From Phymatolithon calcareum (lineage: Eukaryota; Rhodophyta; Florideophyceae; Hapalidiales): a DNA stretch of 64,000 nt. Positions 30,372 to 42,120 of this stretch are shown piece by piece (the stretch's first letter is position 1; every line of letters begins with the position of its first letter). The DNA lies in assembly GCA_977006965.1 (NCBI GenBank), contig OZ345368.1:1116001-1180000 (forward strand). The letters run 5' to 3'. A model generated the notes under the pieces. That model ran no database searches. It saw nothing but the letters and a program-made list of their open reading frames with translations, and was not told the DNA's origin. Both the position numbers and the translations under genes were made by a program.

Positions 30372-31908
30372 CCTCAGTCTCTCCGTTGAGTTGCGGTCGT
30401 GTGAGATTGCGCTGCAAAGTCTCAAGGCTCTTCTCAGCAACCTCGCCGAATTGTTCCACATAGGAAGAGGGTTTCCGTGGAGGGAAGCGTCCGAAGTACC
30501 ATTTCGCTGCCAACATTCTGTGCTTTCGCGATTTGATTAACACAGTCGGGGTGGCGCGCTCTTTACTGTCCACCGGGATTTTTCGTTTCAATCCTTCCTC
30601 TGTTCGGCCCCTGGCTTCGCTAAGACGCAGTTTCTCTTCCTTGGGCGTCACCTTCCCTTGTTCCGCCCGGTCGATCTGCTCGCTGAACAGATCGTGATGT
30701 TTCATGTAGGAAATATCCCTTTCTGCGTAGCGAAGGTCTTCGGCTTTGCCCTCGTAATTTGGCTTTTTCTCGATTTCAAGTTTTTCCTTCAGTAGTCGCG
30801 CAGCAAAATGTTCGCCCAGCTGTGTCCTTCTGATTTCCGGGGGTGTGATTTTGCAGAGCGACCTCATTCGGTTTTGGAGACTGAGTGCGAAGCGTCCTAG
30901 TATGACGGAGTAGAACAAACCTTCGGCCTGGTTGATTTGAACTTGGACAGATCTCGTCCACGGGGTGAGGTGCAAGGCGTACTCCCATCGACATTGCACG
31001 AGGGTCTTGTAGATCGTTATGTTCTTCATTGTGTGTAGTCCCTTGGCATTCATTCCAATATCTCGGAGACCCAGGATAATTCCCTTCGCTTTTGAGATTC
31101 GTTTCAGCGTGGCGTGTTCGGTGACACCCTTGTTGTCAACGGTCGTACCTAGGTATTCCAGCCGTCTTGTTTCATGGAGTTCGGCCCCTGCTAACTGGAA
31201 TTTTCGCTTGAATAAACCGGGGTAGATAAGGACTTCGCTTTTTCCCTTCTTCGTGTTCCACGTCATGCCGTTCTCCCTGGCCCATCGTGTCGCTGTATCG
31301 AGGAGCCATTGCATTCCGTCGGAGTTTATCGCTTGCAGTTGGACGTCGTCAGCAAACAGGATCGCGGGGTACTTTGACATATGCCGGGGTGCCTTCTGGA
31401 TCATCTCGGCAAATGTGTCCATGAACATGTTATAGAGGCATGGGCTTAGCGGGGAGCCCTGGGGAACTCCGCGGTCGATCAGAAGCCATGTCTTCTCTTC
31501 GTCGCCCGCAGTACAGACCCATGACGGTTTCAGGAGGTATTTGATCATCTCGGCGATATCCGGGGGTAGACATTGCTGGATTCGGCGCATAACTATGTTG
31601 CGCGGGACTCGGTCGTAAGCAGACGATAGGTCCAGGACAGCGATGAAGCGGTGACCTCTCCTCATTGTGCTAGTTGACCTCAGGATCGCAAGTTCAGTAC
31701 CCTTATTCTTCTGGAACCCCAATTGGAATCGGTGGAATTTGTACCGTTGACGTATAGCAGAGTCCATCGCCGCATCTATGATTTTCCTGACTTGGCTTAA
31801 TAGCGAGATTGGTCTGTAGTTTCCTGGAACGTGCGCCGGCCCTTTTTTATTAAACAATATAGAGATCCTACGCACGTGCGGGTCAGATTTAAGAAATATG
31901 CACACCAT
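30274..31908 (-). pseudogene. LINE reverse transcriptase, long intact frame, 5'-truncated (C family)
   Basis: 544 codons. The N-terminus opens within the RT (NKKGPAHVPGNYRPISLLSQ, 21-39). RT motifs: VLDLSSAYD (91-99), RGVPQGSPLSPCLYN (146-160), FADDVQLQA (185-193), then a thumb (GVTEHATLKRISKAKG) and a conserved C-terminal region. All catalytic aspartates and QGSP are present. The last 25-30 codons (about 30,274-30,365) are read from the antisense of another LINE's 3' UTR, so the natural C-terminus is lost. No endonuclease or ORF1 lies upstream. This is the least damaged RT here but not a full element. Confidence 0.88.
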
Positions 31909-31911
31909 GTC

Positions 31912-32210
31912 CCGCTATCCTGTGTAATCACTGGTGAAAAGATGAAGAATGGTTTATCTTGAAAAGGGGTGATCTCTCTCCGAAGAGATGATGAGATGCT
32001 CTCTGCTAAAACTACAAAGGGAGAACTGCTTAAATAGGCTTCCGATTGCCTTCCAGCTATAGGCTTTGGTGGAAGCATATTGCGTGCTTCCTGCTCGCAG
32101 AACCTATGCTGGAATTTAGGTCGCCTATTCCTGCAGCTTGTGGTGCCACTGCATCATTGCGTGTCTACACCTGAAAAAACTCGATTGTCTAGTGCAGAGA
32201 CGCATTTTTT
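31912..32210 (-). pseudogene. Decayed copy of the secreted peptide unit
   Basis: The block 31,916-32,040 (GTAATCACTGG ... GATGATGAGATG ... CTTAAATAG) and the coding-like GVDTQ-stop-CSGTTSCRN piece at about 32,110-32,165 (minus) correspond in order and spacing to 33,334-33,465 and the intact peptide gene at 33,509-33,649. The stop codon and loss of the signal peptide show decay. Confidence 0.5.
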
Positions 32211-32218
32211 AATAAATT

Positions 32219-32335
32219 TATATTTAAATGCCCCAAAGTCTAACGAATATACGGGCAAGGCTTCCTCCGGCGCTACCCACAATGGGATAGCTCTTCTCTT
32301 GCTTGGTCTTCTGTCGGAGCCCCTAGCATATACTC
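32219..32335 (-). repeat. LINE A-type 3' tail
   Basis: Minus strand GAAGCCTTGCCCGTATATTCG ... GGGGCATTTAAATA, the same family of tail as at 26,630, 54,060 and 59,428. Confidence 0.7.
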
Positions 32336-32764
32336 GCTTTTTTTTGAAAACTCTTATTAAGAGTTGTAGAAGCGTCGAGTATTGTTTCAGTAAAGGCCTT
32401 CTTCATTCTGCATCCACTCGACGATGTTTTTGCTGAAGAGCAGAAGGTCAAATAGTGCTTTCTGTTTCAGATTTGTCTTCTTGTTTGAGTTCATAGACAG
32501 CCAAGTAGCCCTCCAGAGTCTCCATGTGATCTTTGACTTTTTCTGAATTTATCCACCATCAGTGTTGTAGACACTTGCGGAAAACTTCCAGCGGCGTACT
32601 GAACGGCCAGTTGCTTGTGTTTCCGCTTTGGAAGTTTAAGGATTGCTCGAAGTTCTCTTGTCTTTGCCAAGATTCGTATAACGCAGAACGCTGCGAAATA
32701 GGTTGCTTAAGTGTTACTGCAAATGATGCATCATGATGAAGTGGACAAGAAGAAGAAGAAGTGG

Positions 32765-32830
32765 AGATTTTATTCTAGTGTTACCAACGCATCTGCAGAC
32801 GCTTGGGGCAACACTTCTGATGAGCCACGA
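32765..32830 (+). repeat. Dispersed repeat coding VTNASADAWGN
   Basis: GTTACCAACGCATCTGCAGACG at 32,780 recurs as a diverged copy at 27,885 (plus) and an inverse copy at about 24,015-24,050 (minus). All can be read as TNASADAWG(N/K) or a decayed form. It is probably a transposon fossil; the protein is not recognised. Confidence 0.5.
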
Positions 32831-32899
32831 GGACTCAACTCAGAGCCCAGAGGCTCCATTTCGCATAAAAACGGCTATAGTCAGCAAAATTAGAAAACC

Positions 32900-33330
32900 T
32901 ACCTCTGATCTCAACGGAGAGATCTCGAGGGGGAAAATCATTTCACTTCAATGGCCACGCAGAGCATCGTTTTTCTTGCGTGCGCCGGAGCGCGATGGGC
33001 GAGTTTACCGACGTCCCGGGTCCGCGTGCCGCGCCGATCTTCAGGACTTACTCTCGCTCGGCCTGCGATGAAGTGGACAAGCATGGCACCGCGCGACATG
33101 CAAGACCACAAGAATATCATCCAAAGTGTGGTGACTCGTGAGACTGAGTGCTATGCGAAATACTGCATGTTACTGTTATTAGGGAAACTTTTGCACGCCA
33201 TTTGTCTCGGAACACAATGTTGTTATTATTGCTTTCCCCCACACTTATCACTCCAGGTTAGCTGAAGAGAAATATCACGCTTTCCGGGGCAGGTGGTAAA
33301 TTAATATCTCGTTCCGATGTTAAGAAGTCA
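32900..33330. other. No supported gene
   Basis: Overlapping frames on both strands (for example 32,951-33,265 plus) show no domain, signal or motif. Confidence 0.4.
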
Positions 33331-33333
33331 GAC

Positions 33334-33465
33334 CATTGTAATCACTGGGAGTGTTAAGAGAAGGTTGGGTTTATCATGAAAAAGGGGTGATCTCTCTCCG
33401 ATGAGATGATGAGATGCTCCAGTGTAAGGTGCGGTTAGGATCGCCCCTTAAATAGAGCAGGGGCG
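33334..33465. repeat. Repeat block shared with 31,916-32,040
   Basis: Both copies contain GGTGATCTCTCTCCGA and GATGATGAGATGCTC and end CTTAAATAG. A weaker third relative (GATGAGATGATG ... CTAAATAG) is at about 35,165-35,210. On the plus strand the block looks like a promoter ending in a TATA-like box; relative to the minus-strand peptide gene it is the 3' flank. Confidence 0.6.
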
Positions 33466-33508
33466 AGAAATGCACACCCTGTAAAAAGAGGGAGAGCACT
33501 AACTGATA

Positions 33509-33649
33509 CTACTCTAGTAAATCGCAATTGGTTCGTATGTCATCCCTGAGAGTGCAAGTGTTCCTAATTACGCTCATGCAGCATTGCGTGTCTACACCAT
33601 TAAAGTTGAGCTGCAGTACGCAGAAAGCCAGTACGAAGAAATGTTTCAT
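33509..33649 (-). CDS. Short secreted cysteine-containing peptide
   Basis: 46 residues from ATG 33,649. Residues 1-18 (MKHFFVLAFCVLQLNFNG) form a signal peptide; the mature part has four cysteines, TQCC, TCT and NCD. The frame is open further upstream, but the ATG with the hydrophobic start is the natural choice. It is small, and its promoter is not evident on the minus strand, so it may be a recent pseudogene. It is related in position and sequence to the decayed unit at 31.9-32.2 kb. No family recognised. Confidence 0.45.
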   Translation of the reverse strand: MKHFFVLAFCVLQLNFNGVDTQCCMSVIRNTCTLRDDIRTNCDLLE

Positions 33650-33839
33650 TGTCGCGCCCACTTTTATGTCGCTGGCCGAAGTGCAGCAGCCACTTTTTAC
33701 TCTCGCGATTGTACGCTGCACAACTCGGATCGCGATAGTCATGATGTTCGTAGTTGGTGATCTGCTGGAACATATAGGAACGTGTCTCTTGTATATCTAT
33801 GTGCTGTTTTTTCGCTTCGTTAGTATAAGATAGTTCCGT

Positions 33840-34680
33840 CCTCTAAGGAAAGGAAGGTGGGATCTCTTCGGATATCGGCTCTACTGCTTGGATCGTCGCA
33901 GGCTTAAGTTCATCTGCACGTCCTTTCCACTGGAGTCCTCCCAACCGTTCTTGACTGCAACCGCTTCGCCGCACAAGCCAATTTGGTGAAAATCGCGCTG
34001 AAGTTCCCCTTTCCCTTTTTCGTGCGCTCGTTCCCAGGTCGACAGCCCAGTCACGGTCGTTGTATCATGGACGACGCCGCCGTCCGCCTTCTTACCGAAT
34101 CACTGCGGGGTCGGCGATATTACCATCGAACTTATCCATCCTCATCGCAGCGAAGGCTCGCGCTCCTGTCTATACTGCACGACCGTTGGAGTCCCTTCAA
34201 TGCCGTCAAGTGCTCTTCACCCGGACATACATTCTTCTCTGGTGCTCGCATCTATCTCCGCTTATCTGGTTCACCGTCCTCGTCTATTCCTACATTCCAT
34301 TCCCTTGTTTCCGTTTAGCTGTTCTTCATCGCGCGTCACTACGACGCCTGCGCTGCTATCCCCGAGCTGGCCCTGGCCAATGTGGCGTCGGATTCCTTTG
34401 AGCTTGGCGATATACTAATAAAGTTACGGTAATGCGTAAGCGAACTGCTGCTCCAATTCATATACAGAATGACATTGAGGATTTTGTCCCAAGTAAACAT
34501 TCACTGATTTCTATAACCCTCCGCCATGAAACGTATGCCTTTTCTGGCGGATCCAAAATCAGCGCGATTTACACTATGAAGTTCAGGATGAGCTCATTAA
34601 CCCGCTTCACAAAGAATGGCCTAGAACTTCAAACAGAATTGTTAAGACGTCTTTCGTTCAAAAGCTAAGACGATTTAATT
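33840..34680. other. GC-richer patch, no recognised gene
   Basis: Two overlapping plus frames (33,983-34,318 and 34,060-34,401) run through a C/T-rich patch that contrasts with the AT-rich surroundings. Neither shows a motif. It may be inserted DNA. Confidence 0.3.
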
Positions 34681-34685
34681 TCATT

Positions 34686-34937
34686 TCAGGCTTCCCGAGC
34701 TTTGTCGTCATCCGAAGCTTCCCGCTCGACGTCAAACAGCAACTGTGCATCTTGTTCGCTCTCCAGTGCGATATCTTCATATTCAAACTGCCTCTTCGTC
34801 TCCTCGAACGGCTCAATTACGTGCTCAACCTGCTCTCGAGTCGCAGTTTTATCGATCTTGCTCATCATTTTCGAGGCTTTCAACACGAAGAAGGCCTTGA
34901 TTGTCAGCATGGTGACGTACTTTAGCCACTCCGTCAC
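34686..34937 (-). CDS. Hypothetical small acidic helical frame
   Basis: 83 codons, rich in Glu, Asp and Lys after a short hydrophobic N-terminus (KYVTMLTIKAFFVLKASKMM). The C-terminal half (EETKRQFEYEDIALESEQD) would be helical. No family recognised; it could be an exon or a transposon fossil. Confidence 0.25.
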   Translation of the reverse strand: MTEWLKYVTMLTIKAFFVLKASKMMSKIDKTATREQVEHVIEPFEETKRQFEYEDIALESEQDAQLLFDVEREASDDDKAREA

Positions 34938-35308
34938 AATTAGCGTATCATGAATTATTCGGAATGCTCAATCGGCGGACTCTCTCCGTTTCTTTTCAGT
35001 TGATCTCAAATCTTACAAATCCGCCAAATTATAGCCTACTTTTTCACGGCGGAGGGTCCTAAAAAGCACGTTGCATTACAAGATGGGGTGAAAGAATATC
35101 CTGCATGGCTTCTATGCAGGAGATGGAGCTCGTAACCCCAAATGAAACCGTTCGACTTGCAGGATGAGATGATGGCGCATGAGCAAAGACACATCCCTAA
35201 ATAGCTAAATTCTTCCCCTGGTCGCCCGCCCTGGGCTGTCTGTCCTACGATCCAAAAAGCCTGAATCTGTATGGATTCGCTGACTATTTTTTAAAAACTT
35301 TACTGAAC

Positions 35309-35356
35309 TTTTTTAAAAGCCTCGTAGTTTTACGTATTTATAGGCAAAGCTTCCTC
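35309..35356 (-). repeat. Diverged LINE A-type 3' tail
   Basis: Minus strand GAAGCTTTGCCTATAAATACG ... AGGCTTTTAAAA, aligned to the tails listed at 26.5, 32.2, 54.0 and 59.4 kb. Confidence 0.6.
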
Positions 35357-35939
35357 AGATGTGCAAAAACCTTCAACATATACGAGATAGTTGAGCCTTG
35401 GGCTCAACCTCTCGTGTCATGCCTCTGAGATTCAGAACTGACCATATTCATTCTGCATTCCCTCTATGAGGGTCTTACTGAAGTAAGAGCTCATCTAACG
35501 CATTTCTGAACCTCTTCACCAAGGGGCAGCGGATACTCCTCGGCTAAATAAAAGATCAAAGATGCATCGCAATCAACAAGCACACAATTGTAGACGACTC
35601 CACTCTCCACAAGCCGAACTATCCGGACACCCTTGCTTTCTGGACGAACCATGGATGGCTTCACATCTCCTCTTTCAGAGCATTGTCTTTGAATTTAGAT
35701 CGTTAACATTCTTAGTAGACATCTTAAACGGTAGTGCGTGCAACTGTTCGCGAACAGGGCCAAGGATTGTGATTCCGGTTCTATCTCTCCTGCTCGTCGA
35801 CTCATCATAGGCGCGATCACCAGCTTCAATACCAAACAGACGATCAATTTGCAAAAAAAATACATCCGTAGACGCAACGATCAAGTGACGCTGTGTCTCG
35901 CAAGCGACAATGCTCCTTGACAAGAAAACCACTAAATTG

Positions 35940-36299
35940 CTATGACGGAGCGCGAAACTCTAGACCTCCGATCATAGCTGCATATCCACGATTCCCTTCA
36001 CACCATCGCACGAAGACATAAAGAAGTACAAGCTTCGCCTTGTCATCGTCCATGCCAGTCACGTCCACACTTGGCCCGTCGATATGCTTCCCACGCTTGA
36101 CAATGTTATCAATCAACGGAACAACCGGCCACTGCAGCACTGTCCCTTTCCATAGAGACGTGGTGAAAAGACTCGTGTTGGCTGCGCAGACTAACAGTTG
36201 CGTAAAACTCACCGTCATCGACAAGGCATCTAATTTTACTGATACTTCCATCACCGCAGAGAAGCATTCGCACATTTCAATTACCACCTCCCGGCTCAC
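35940..36299 (-). CDS. Hypothetical frame of protein-like composition
   Basis: 119 codons, opening with a GTG; the first ATG is inside (MCECFSAVMEV). It has a mixed hydrophobic/polar composition and ends in WCEGNRGYAAMIGGLEF. No family recognised. It may be an exon or part of a decayed element. Confidence 0.25.
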   Translation of the reverse strand: MSREVVIEMCECFSAVMEVSVKLDALSMTVSFTQLLVCAANTSLFTTSLWKGTVLQWPVVPLIDNIVKRGKHIDGPSVDVTGMDDDKAKLVLLYVFVRWCEGNRGYAAMIGGLEFRAPS

Positions 36300-36857
36300 C
36301 TCGTAACGGCGGATCCGAGGAGGCCGCTGTGCGGAAAATATTCATTACGCGCAGCCCTGATCGCACGAGCTACAGATTTCCGTACCTCTGCCGTGTGTCT
36401 CACATGAAAATCCTCATTGATGCTGTTGATCATCCCATGAACGACGCGATTTAGCACTTACGGATTCCAAGAGACCGCGAAAAATCCGATTGTAGCTCCC
36501 TCATCCTCGTATCCGACTCTTTTTCAAGTAAGCCTCGGTCACTGCTCGAACTAGAGACCGATCGCTCTTCTACAAGCTTCTCCAGAGTTGCACCTCGGTT
36601 TTCTTCGGTGGAGAGGATTGGGGAGGGAAGAGATAGGGATTAAAGGTAGTGGAGAGATATATTTGTGTCAAGACGATGATCCTGGCATGAAACACCAGAG
36701 AGTATCTTCAGCGGTTCACTATATTTCAAGAGAAGAGTAACCTATTGCCAGAAGACACCCCCTGGCGCAACATACAAAGAAGAAAATGGATGGTACCTTG
36801 GCTGCTACTTCCGTTGGCAGTTAGAACGATCCCTGCACTATAAGAACCCAATATGTA

Positions 36858-36895
36858 GTATTAACACGTGTATAGGTAGAACCACGTGTTAAGGC
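36858..36895. repeat. Inverted repeat TTAACACGTG/CACGTGTTAA
   Basis: Perfect 10-base arms around a 14-base loop, each containing the CACGTG E-box palindrome. Isolated. Confidence 0.5.
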
Positions 36896-38080
36896 AGGAC
36901 CGAGAGTACTGTTTCGCGGTGCACTATCCCCTGATTTTTCGGGATATGCAAAAGCAAGTCATGCAATTTGGTCCAAAACGAAGGATTCATTTCACCTCCG
37001 ATCTGCAATCTTTTTCCGAATTGCTCCACGCGTTTCGGAGTTATATGGCAAAAACTGAATCGCTAAATTTGCTACCATACGAGATATTTTCGTATCACGA
37101 TAATATTGTCATACGTGAACTTACATATGTAGTAATTAATGTGCAGTCTCCATCGACCAATTAGAAAGAGTTGCATGTCGCTCCCGAGTTTTCCTTCGAT
37201 GTTCGTGCGCGATTCGGTGCCATCTAATCGGTCATAAGCACTAGCGATTTCCTTCCAGCGAATCTAGTGTGCTTGACACGACGGCAGGAAACCGCGCTGC
37301 TTTGCGTGGCCTTGTAGCGCACCTTCCCAAGGCATGCACCAACTCAAAGGAGGGCCAAGAACCACCAAACCTACGACATTCGGTCTTCACGGTCACCACC
37401 ACCGTTCTGACCACTCCGTTCAACAGGAGGCGTGTTCGGCGCTGTTGCAAAGAGCATGCGCGCAACGGGACGCTCGGCCCGATTCTGGAGCATCTCCATC
37501 TGGGAGGAAAGGCAAGCGTGGAAAACATACTCTGCCAGGCCGGGCGAAAATAACAGTGATTGACGAGTTTGAATTTGAACATCTTCGTCGAGCGACACGT
37601 AGCATGTTGAATCTTTCATTTGGAATGCGGGTACGTGACTGCTCATTTCCTGTTTTGGGCACTTATGATCGATGCATAATTAACATAGCGAGGAGAACTG
37701 TTTATGCCCTACGTTCTCACCTATTCCCCGCAGTCTATTGAATTTTGCGTCAAAGCATGAACATCGTCAATCACCATTGACCGTATAAGATCAATTACAT
37801 CCCCTCTCCTTTCCAACAATAGGCAGCTAATTACGAGGCAAGCATTTATACCAAATGTGATACGACATCAACTGCACGCCTTCAAGACAGCATTCGGGCT
37901 TTACCGCTGACATTGCGGACGTCCCCAATGTCACCGAGTAAAAGCCCGCTCTGCAATCGAAGCAGCAATGGCGATTTTGAATACTTCATGGCATCCGTTT
38001 TCTCAGAGATGACTCTAGAGACGACGCTCGCTTTTGAAAGCATTGCCCGCGATAGACAAAAACATGGTGTGTATCAGTGC

Positions 38081-38482
38081 CTATGGTGCGGTTACAGCTG
38101 CGCTGATGGAAGTGAATATGCGCACTACAGATTTTGCCCCAAGATCATTCAAATATCCTCCCTCGAGTTCATATCCTGCCAGCGTACAATCAAGAGTCGC
38201 CATGTGCTCTCTAGCTCTTCTGCGGAATTTTTCTGCCATACTTGTTGTAACAACATTGGAGAATCTACCATAAGTATACTGCAGCGCGCGCTGCTTGTGT
38301 TTCTCCTTGGTGAACACGAGGATTTCAGAAAATTCTCTTATCTTTCGTACGAAATCTTCCATTTCCTCTTCGGTTAAGGGGAAGGATGCTTTCGAAGACG
38401 TCATAAAAAGACTCTCGAAAGGCAGAATCTCAATAGAAGACAGCCCCTGCACTACACGACCGCTGGAAGAGCTCCTAGCCAT
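38081..38482 (-). pseudogene. C-terminal fragment of a LINE A/B-family RT protein
   Basis: The minus frame contains KHKQRALQYTYGRFSNV and RAREHMATLDCTLAGYELEG, matching the C-terminus of the LINE at 58,980-59,150 (KHRQLALQHACSRFPQV and RAREHMVTLERTLAGYDLEG). No RT core is present here. Confidence 0.8.
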
Positions 38483-38539
38483 GATACGGTCTATCGACAG
38501 GGTTCGTCCTAATTCAACTTTTCGCTATGGCTTCCAGTG

Positions 38540-38655
38540 GAGCAATTAGGCAATCAATTGCAATAACATTTCTCGACTGCAATAGAAATTTCAATTGACG
38601 TTGTTCTTGCAATAATCTTTTCAATTGAGGTGTTTTTCGCAATACCTATTTGATT
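38540..38655. repeat. Imperfect tandem repeat with CAATTG starts
   Basis: Three units of 30-37 bases starting CAATTG and containing TTGCAATA-like words. Confidence 0.4.
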
Positions 38656-39309
38656 CTGCGCCAAATATTAGGCGCAACACAAGTTATCACTTCGATTTAA
38701 ACGTCCCATATCCTTGAAGTCGCTCTTTAACACGGCCGCAAACTACTTTCGCCATCGCGGATTTGAGGCCTATTTGCTCCAATAAGCCTTCTTAATTTTG
38801 AGGAATAGAATGGAATCAACGATCATGATGCTCATTCGTCTGCAATTATCGCTGAATATATTCTTTGCGCAAGGCGAAAGGCTTTCTATCTCAGCCACCG
38901 TCCCAAGAATAAGTTTGCAGTTAATGTAGTCGTTTTGACCCGCTTCAATCTGCAGCTTCTTAAAAGCAAATCGTTCAGGTATGGACATCTCCTCCATCGA
39001 TATCTAGACTGTGCCATCTTTTGTTCGTTGAAGCAGATTGCCCCAGCCGCTTAAAAAACGGGTTTGCAGCTTGGGAGCGTCGGAACCCTAACCTAGCGGG
39101 TTCCTGAATTTCCATAATGGTACTGCACGGAAGAGAACATCCTTCTGATACAGACATGTGCGTCGATTTCCCGAAACGGCCATCGTCACAATCGATGTTT
39201 AAAAACTTAAAACTTATTCAAAAATGTTCATCAATATGTACAACTGCAAAGTATTGAAAAATAGTGAAAATTGTTTTAACTTTCAACAAAGTACAGGGTA
39301 TTCCCGAAA

Positions 39310-39405
39310 TCCGGTATGTTGAGAGGCCACAGTGCATTGCGAAAAACAGATCTGTGGAGGGGCCACAAGGCATGGGGCAAAATAGGCCAGTGGAGGGCCT
39401 CACCT
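39310..39405. repeat. About 36-bp tandem repeat shared with 45,965-46,070
   Basis: About 2.5 units of a block containing GTGGAGGGGCCACAAGGCAT and GGGGCAAAATAGG. The inverse copy lies at 45,965-46,070. In one frame both read LFCPMPCGLSTDLFFAM-like peptides. Confidence 0.65.
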
Positions 39406-39994
39406 TCTTGGATATTTCAAATGCGACATACAAATCCTCGGCCAATTGCTTATGGTATCTTGACAAGGGCATACCTTGGTTAGTAGGGTGGAACACATTG
39501 AGAGTAAATATGTAGTACTGTTTTACGCTGCACGCGTCCTGGACATCGTTAATGTGTGGACGCGCGAGTTTCCATACGTGAAGATAAGGCTCAGTGTTGA
39601 CAGTATCACGACTATTAATCTTGCTGCAAAATCAATTTAAGATTGAAATCTTCCTCGAAAGTCAAATCGGCGAGTGGTATTGGCGATGAGAGGGACGAAA
39701 GAAATCAACCTGGAGAATGCGGGAAATTGCGTTATTTCGATATTTCGAAAAAATTAATACTGTCGAAGAACCAACCAATCCACCCAAAACATGTGACCAA
39801 TAATGTAGCCTAAGGTGTGATTTCCAAAGTGACCATCCATATGATACGACACATAGGATCTTTCAATTGTTACTCCTAAATCTGAAAGCGCCGCAGTAGT
39901 TATGATTTCATTTCGTGTGTTACGGAACAAACCGGCTGCTGGGAAAAACGCCAAGCGATACTTTCGGCATTGACAATTGGCAAGAAACAGCGGA

Positions 39995-40425
39995 AAAAAG
40001 TTTCGCTTTCCTGTTTTTATAGAGCCATAACTTTGCATAAAGTGAGTCGCAATACATTCCGTCTTCGCGAAACTTTACTCTCTAATGTTGGAACTACAAA
40101 GTTTCGCAAACAAAAATCTAAAATGTGCGCTCCTTGCCGGCGAAAGTTGCAAGCGAAAGTCGAAAGTTTCGCCTAAAACGCGAAAGTTGCGATACCTGGA
40201 GGCAAGTTACGTCAGCAAGGAGTTGGGCTTTCTTGAAATTTTTTATATGTTTCGAAAGAACTCATTGAGGACTACTAAGTTTCGCGAGAAAATGATTAAA
40301 ATATTAAGTTTCTCAATTAAATATGTCCAATTGAAGCTCGGTGCTCGCCGAAAGTTTCGATTCCGGCACATGTCGTGCCACGTGTTCGTTTTTTGCCAAG
40401 CGAAACTTTCGCTTGGCAAATCTTG
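39995..40425. repeat. Cluster of CGAAAGTTTCG-type words
   Basis: At least nine copies of GAAACTTT/AAAGTTTCG, several as the palindrome GCGAAACTTTCGC, at about 40,003, 40,068, 40,098, 40,140-40,180, 40,278, 40,348 and 40,398. The spacing is irregular. No gene is supported here; the plus frame 40,085-40,450 is a shadow of the repeats. Confidence 0.6.
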
Positions 40426-40429
40426 TTCT

Positions 40430-42120
40430 GTAACTTACTGTATCATATAGTTGTGTCGTATGTGAGAACCAGAAAAACAATTGAAAAACTATATATTGTG
40501 CATCATAGTGAATGATACTTTGATAGATAATTATAGGTGTCCTATTGGTCACATGTTTCTTCTGCTTGAGGATTGGTTTGTTCCTAGAATATGCAAGGTT
40601 TCGCCGAAATATTGTCCTGCATTCTCCTGGGATTTGTTTCTCATAAGACATGTACGGAAATAGGTAATCGATGTCGTCACGTGCGGAAACAGAGAAATGT
40701 GAGTTGGTGAAGAACAGGGATTGTCCCAAGTTATTTTTATTACAGACGGTTTCGTATCTCTCAACGATGAACAAGTTGCCTCATCAGGGTCGTCGGTTGA
40801 ATGACGATATCGGCGGAAAAGAACAAGTTTGAGAGATTTGTTATGTTCTGTAAAGTGCCATAAGGGAGAGATGCAGAATGTCAATCATGTGTGATGTTTG
40901 CTTGCGGAAAATCCGTGCCGTCGCACAAGAGAGTTAGGTTTAGAGTTTCGGTAAGTTTTAAGGCATATGGGATCGAACAGGACGTCAAGTCCGCGATGGC
41001 GAAAGTAGATAGCGACGGTTTTCAAGAGGGACTCCAAGGAGATGAGCAGTACGAGAGATTGAGTGACCTTTGAAAAGATTAGTGGTAAAACTGTGCTACC
41101 CCTAACCTTTCCCGCAGAATCAGTACTTTTTGCGATATGTATATCAATTGCAAAAAGTATTGCGCGAATTACCTCATTTGCATAAGAGAAATCCTATTGC
41201 TATTGCTTGACTACTTTCTCCGCTGGAAGCAATAGAGAAAAATTGAATTGGGACAAACCGTGGTAAAGGAGTAAAATAGGCCGATCTCCGTACAAAAGAG
41301 GCCCCCATCAATACAGTCTCGGACAGGGACTTGGTGGTTGATCTTAAGAGGTCCCCTCATCAGTCTGGATGCAACCCAGCATCACAGAAAAATCTGTTAT
41401 CAAGTCCTTTGCAGACAAAAAAGGCAGCTAAAACTGAGATGGGTATTGTCGACACAATTGAGGCTGCGGCAAGGGAGCAAAAGTACTTTCCATCGACGGT
41501 TTCGGTGAAACTGGGAAGATGCACTTTGGTTTTAGAGAGAAGTTCCACTCTGTTTTGAAGTTTACCGGCTATCTGAAATGGAAAAATAAACGGTTTCTAT
41601 TTCGGAAGTCGGAACAAGCCAGCGCGGAGACGTTCCAGTACTCCGGGGGATACAGGATGTCGGAAACTGGCTGTAAAAGTCTGTGTCCTCGCATGACCCA
41701 CGCAAAGAGTATAGCCGGGGAGGAGGGAGAGGATTCTGCATGTTGAGGAAGTTTACAGAGCGGGAAATAATCTTGCGCAAGCGAGGAGAGCTTGAGGTCA
41801 GGAGGGCGCAGTTGTCTGCAGCCTAAAACAGGAACGTTCCATCACTGAACTTTGCGACTTCCACGCTCACACCGACAAGGCCCGCACTGTAGGTGACAGG
41901 GAAAGGAAATGATGGAATGAGTATTGTGGAGCGGTCGACAGCGGGTCCGAGCTGATATCGTAGGCCTATTTAGAACTTCGAGGGGAAGCGACAGTGTCCG
42001 GAAGTTGCAAGCAGTCGTGCTCACAGCCAAGATAGATGATGGTGCTGCTGGATATTTTCTCCTAAAGTGAATCAAAAGGGCAGTTTGTAACATTAACAAC
42101 GACGATGTGGCGATTCTGCA
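40430..42120. other. No supported gene
   Basis: Short unsupported frames only. An inverted repeat ACTTTTTGC ... GCAAAAAGT lies near 41,127-41,160. Confidence 0.35.

Noticed and set aside
37241-37741. Opposed frames at 37.2-37.7 kb as a gene
   Set aside because: Frames on both strands of a GC-richer patch, with no motif on either.
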